Assembly (NCBI GenBank): GCA_009663005.1
Contig: CM018916.1
Coordinates: 17,860,080 to 17,870,079 of the forward strand
Source: Actinidia chinensis
Lineage: Eukaryota > Streptophyta > Magnoliopsida > Ericales > Actinidiaceae
DNA: 10,000 nt
Direction of reading: 5' to 3'
Position numbers and translations under genes: made by a program. This document shows, piece after piece, positions 8,491 to 10,000 of this stretch. The notes beneath the pieces were generated by a model. That model made no database searches, was not told the DNA's origin, and saw only the letters and a list, made by a program, of their open reading frames with translations. The first letter of the stretch is position 1, and every line of letters starts with the position of its first letter.

Positions 8491-9087
8491 TGTTGTGGTA
8501 AAAATTAGAGGCGAGCAACTAACAGTCAAAGTTGCTCTTCTAAACTTGGTATTGGACCTTGGGTGACCTGCGCAAGATGAACAAACGTTACCGGCTGGGA
8601 TGAGGCCGCTTCAAACCCCTCCAGTGTGGAGATCAGAACAAGGCGAGCAAACTAAAAGCGATGTATCAAAACTCTCAGAGTGAATATGCAAGTGATTTGT
8701 CGTACCTTTTTAATGGAGGATGGAGCGGCCTTTTATAGATGGAGGAGGGAGAGCAGTGCGAGGAGATCACGGAGAATTCTCTGGGTGTCTAAGTATGGAA
8801 GGAGATCTCGTAGATATCGGAGGAGAATCAGGAGGTTGCCATTTGGAGGTGGTACTATGAAAGTAGTAGTCCTATAGGAGAAGGAGTCTCAATATGATCT
8901 TATCACGATAGATCTGGAGAAATGGCCCACCTTGCCCATAAGCGAGGTAGTGGTCTAAGGCGATCAGAACATTCAGGGAATCTTGGAAATCTCAGCACGG
9001 ATCATAGGAGGAGTTGGCGACATGATCTCTTCTTGGGCGAGGTGTTTACCTTGGTCCAATTGGTAGATGGAGAATTTTTTCTTATCA
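8491..9087 (-). mobile_element. LTR (3' LTR) of a Tat-like Ty3/gypsy element, minus orientation
   Basis: Read on the minus strand the element starts TGATAAGAAAAA (9087) and ends ATTTTTACCACAACA (8491), about 597 bp. It shares its end, its TATA block (CTATAAAAGGCCGC) and several internal blocks with the solo LTR at 6803-7576, but is clearly diverged from it. Examples are GGTAAACA...CCTCGCCCAAG near 9050-9030 and CTCCGTGATC just upstream of the TATA box. A polypurine tract abuts its 5' side (9088-9101), so it is a 3' LTR whose internal region continues to higher coordinates. The start was chosen because of the tract and because both LTRs then begin TGAT. + strand ORFs at 8680-8877 and 8922-9137 lie across it and are chance. 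Confidence 0.75.
8731..8737 (-). promoter_or_regulatory. TATA box of the minus-strand LTR
   Basis: TATAAAA on the minus strand in catcTATAAAAggccgc, at the position matching the TATA box of the solo LTR (248 against 253 bp from its T-A-T-A block to the LTR end). Confidence 0.6.
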
Positions 9088-9101
9088 GTTGCCCCCTAAT
9101 C
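9088..9101 (-). other. Polypurine tract before the 3' LTR
   Basis: The minus strand reads ATTAGGGGGCAAC directly before the LTR's TGAT. A G-rich tract of this form next to the 3' LTR primes plus-strand DNA synthesis in Ty3/gypsy elements. It sets both the orientation and the LTR boundary. Confidence 0.6.
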
Positions 9102-9325
9102 GATGTGCCGAGATTGAACACATGGCACCTCGAGTAAGGAATCACAAATTATTTGTCAAGTGACGTGAGTATGTAATGATGGTCTGGTCTTATACGATGA
9201 CACATGGAAGGTTGCATTAATGGCGAAATAATGTTTTGGTAGGAACGGCAGTTATGTCCTTGGCACTCGAAACAACGTGTGATCTTGGCCATTGGAGTAA
9301 ATAGATCTCAGCCATTGATTCCCCC

Positions 9326-9333
9326 TATAAATA
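9326..9333 (+). promoter_or_regulatory. TATA box upstream of the antisense ORF
   Basis: TATAAATA in ccccccTATAAATAtggcg, with a CT-rich stretch about 30 bases downstream as expected at a plant transcription start. It faces away from the 3' LTR, towards the ORF at 9541, so the ORF may have its own antisense promoter within the element. Confidence 0.5.
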
Positions 9334-9439
9334 TGGCGCTTCCCTAATGCTTTACACTCTTCTTGTTTTCACTGTCGAACTACTGCCTCTGTCCGTCTTT
9401 AGCTAGTCACCCCGTGCTCATTATCTTGCCCCCAGTTTA

Positions 9440-9540
9440 GTAAGTACCAATATTTGACCTATCTCTTATTTTAGTTAGTCTTTTAGTTTATATTTGGTAA
9501 TACCGACATAAGAGACTTAGAAAATTTCCTGCCTTCTTAG
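9440..9540 (+). other. Candidate 101-nt intron in the antisense transcript
   Basis: Donor CAGTTTA|GTAAGTACC and acceptor TTTCCTGCCTTCTTAG|ACATCC, with a T-rich body and plausible plant intron size. The ORF downstream is open from exactly the first base after the acceptor, with TAG in frame just before it (9538-9540), which supports the boundary. Joined to the upstream exon, the frame is open only back to 9407 and has no ATG. Confidence 0.4.
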
Positions 9541-9553
9541 ACATCCGACCACC

Positions 9554-9599
<46 letters not shown>

Positions 9600-9805
9600 G
9601 AGAAAGTCATACATTGAAGACGAGGTCACCGGACTCCCATCCTCGCCTAAGGAAGACCTTTCTAGTTCTGAGGGTAGTCCCCCAGCTGTCCTTCCCCTAA
9701 TAGAGAAAGAAATGAATATTATGACCCAGGATGATTTGGACCATCTAAGGGAATTCATGATTTATTCCTTCATTATTTAGATCAGGCTTCCTGAGGAGGG
9801 CTATT
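9541..9805 (+). pseudogene. Decayed antisense ORF of a Tat-like element (Transposase_28 / 'putative gypsy type transposon' family)
   Basis: One frame is open from ACATCC at 9541 through a T-run to TAG at 9778-9780. After the T-run it reads SYIEDEVTGLPSSPKEDLSS, then IEKEMNIMTQDDLDHLRE, and YSF shortly before the stop. The same frame continues past it with IRLPEEGYLFT. From memory, LRE...YSFP...IRIPEEG is the usual start of the conserved region in plant proteins of this family, so this is its N-terminal portion with small lesions in and around the stop. The remainder of the family domain is missing: similarity ends near 9805. The first in-frame ATG after the T-run is at 9712. The ORF is antisense to the LTR at 8491-9087. 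Proteins of this family are of unknown function. The family call rests on memory of motifs and needs a profile search. Confidence 0.5.
9556..9598. repeat. Poly(T) run of 43 inside the antisense ORF
   Basis: 43 consecutive T, in the frame of the decayed ORF, where it would encode a run of Phe. It is either an expanded homopolymer, the poly(A) tail of a minus-strand retroposed copy inserted here, or an assembly artefact. Length is likely unreliable. Confidence 0.85.
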
Positions 9806-10000
9806 TATTCACTCCCAAAAGTGAATTCTTTACCTTAAGTGTACAGGTCGCGAAATAGTAATAAAAACTCAAAGTACGAGTATCATCCCACCAAGAGCAG
9901 TGTCAAGGTAAACACAAGAAAACTAAAACACTATGATTCAATCATAACTTAATCCTAGCTTAATACTTCTAAAAATAGAAAATAAAAATCTTGTAGTTAG
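9806..10000. mobile_element. Part of another repeat, LTR-like, running off the window
   Basis: After about 9805 the sequence changes character: ttaccttaagtgtacaggtcgcgaaatag, then taataaaaactcaaagtacgagtatcatccca and AT-rich DNA. From memory, words of the type 'aagtacgagtatcgtccca' occur in LTRs or flanks of common plant retrotransposons. No end, duplication or ORF is visible, so the call is tentative. It probably interrupts the element to its left. Confidence 0.3.

Noticed and set aside
8680..9137. Two + strand ORFs of 65 and 71 codons
   Set aside because: They lie across the minus-strand LTR, are Arg-rich from GA-rich codons, and have no known counterpart.
9537..9758. 73-codon minus-strand ORF ending in poly-Lys
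   Set aside because: It is the antisense of the recognisable Transposase_28-like frame, and the Lys run is just the T homopolymer.
1..10000. CRISPR arrays, bacterial operons, tRNA or rRNA genes
   Set aside because: No regularly spaced repeats, no ribosome binding site and ORF arrangement of bacterial type, and no cloverleaf or rRNA-like sequence were seen.

Overview
The window looks like nuclear DNA of a flowering plant. The signs are AT-rich intron-like sequence, plant-type splice sites, a GC-rich first-exon-like block, and several plant transposable elements, including LTRs with plant-type TATA boxes and ends. Nothing looks bacterial: there are no operons, ribosome binding sites or long uninterrupted ORFs. 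Species and class cannot be read from the sequence.

Left part (1-6512): mostly sequence that is A-rich on the + strand, so T-rich on the - strand, as expected for introns and flanks of a minus-strand gene. At 2498-1774 four short minus-strand exons join with matching phases and end in an acidic C-terminus with a stop codon. Between 3904 and 6512 there are open stretches of 48-74 codons on the minus strand, but stops separate them and none was recognised. I treat this as introns, missed exons or decayed coding DNA.

Middle (6513-7677): a GC-rich minus-strand exon ends in a good splice donor at 6513/6512. It is cut in two by a 774-bp solo LTR (6803-7576, TG...CA ends) with a perfect 5-bp target site duplication (GATAT). 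If the LTR and one duplication copy are ignored, the exon reads in one frame with strong G/C bias at third positions. An in-frame ATG lies at 7677, but a TGA follows seven codons later, so the gene looks broken twice. Whether this exon and the exons at 2.5-1.8 kb belong to one gene is inference.

Right part (7678-10000): a 5' flank with a TA microsatellite, then a 401-bp non-autonomous DNA transposon with long terminal inverted repeats (7878-8278). Next comes a second, diverged LTR of the same family in the opposite orientation (8491-9087). It is preceded on its own strand by a polypurine tract. Beyond that, antisense to the LTR, lie a TATA box, a candidate 101-nt intron and a decayed ORF resembling the plant 'putative gypsy type transposon' (Transposase_28) family. 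This order (antisense ORF, polypurine tract, 3' LTR) fits a Tat-lineage Ty3/gypsy retrotransposon with an additional antisense ORF. The ORF carries a 43-T run and a stop, and its similarity ends near 9805, where another repeat seems to begin.
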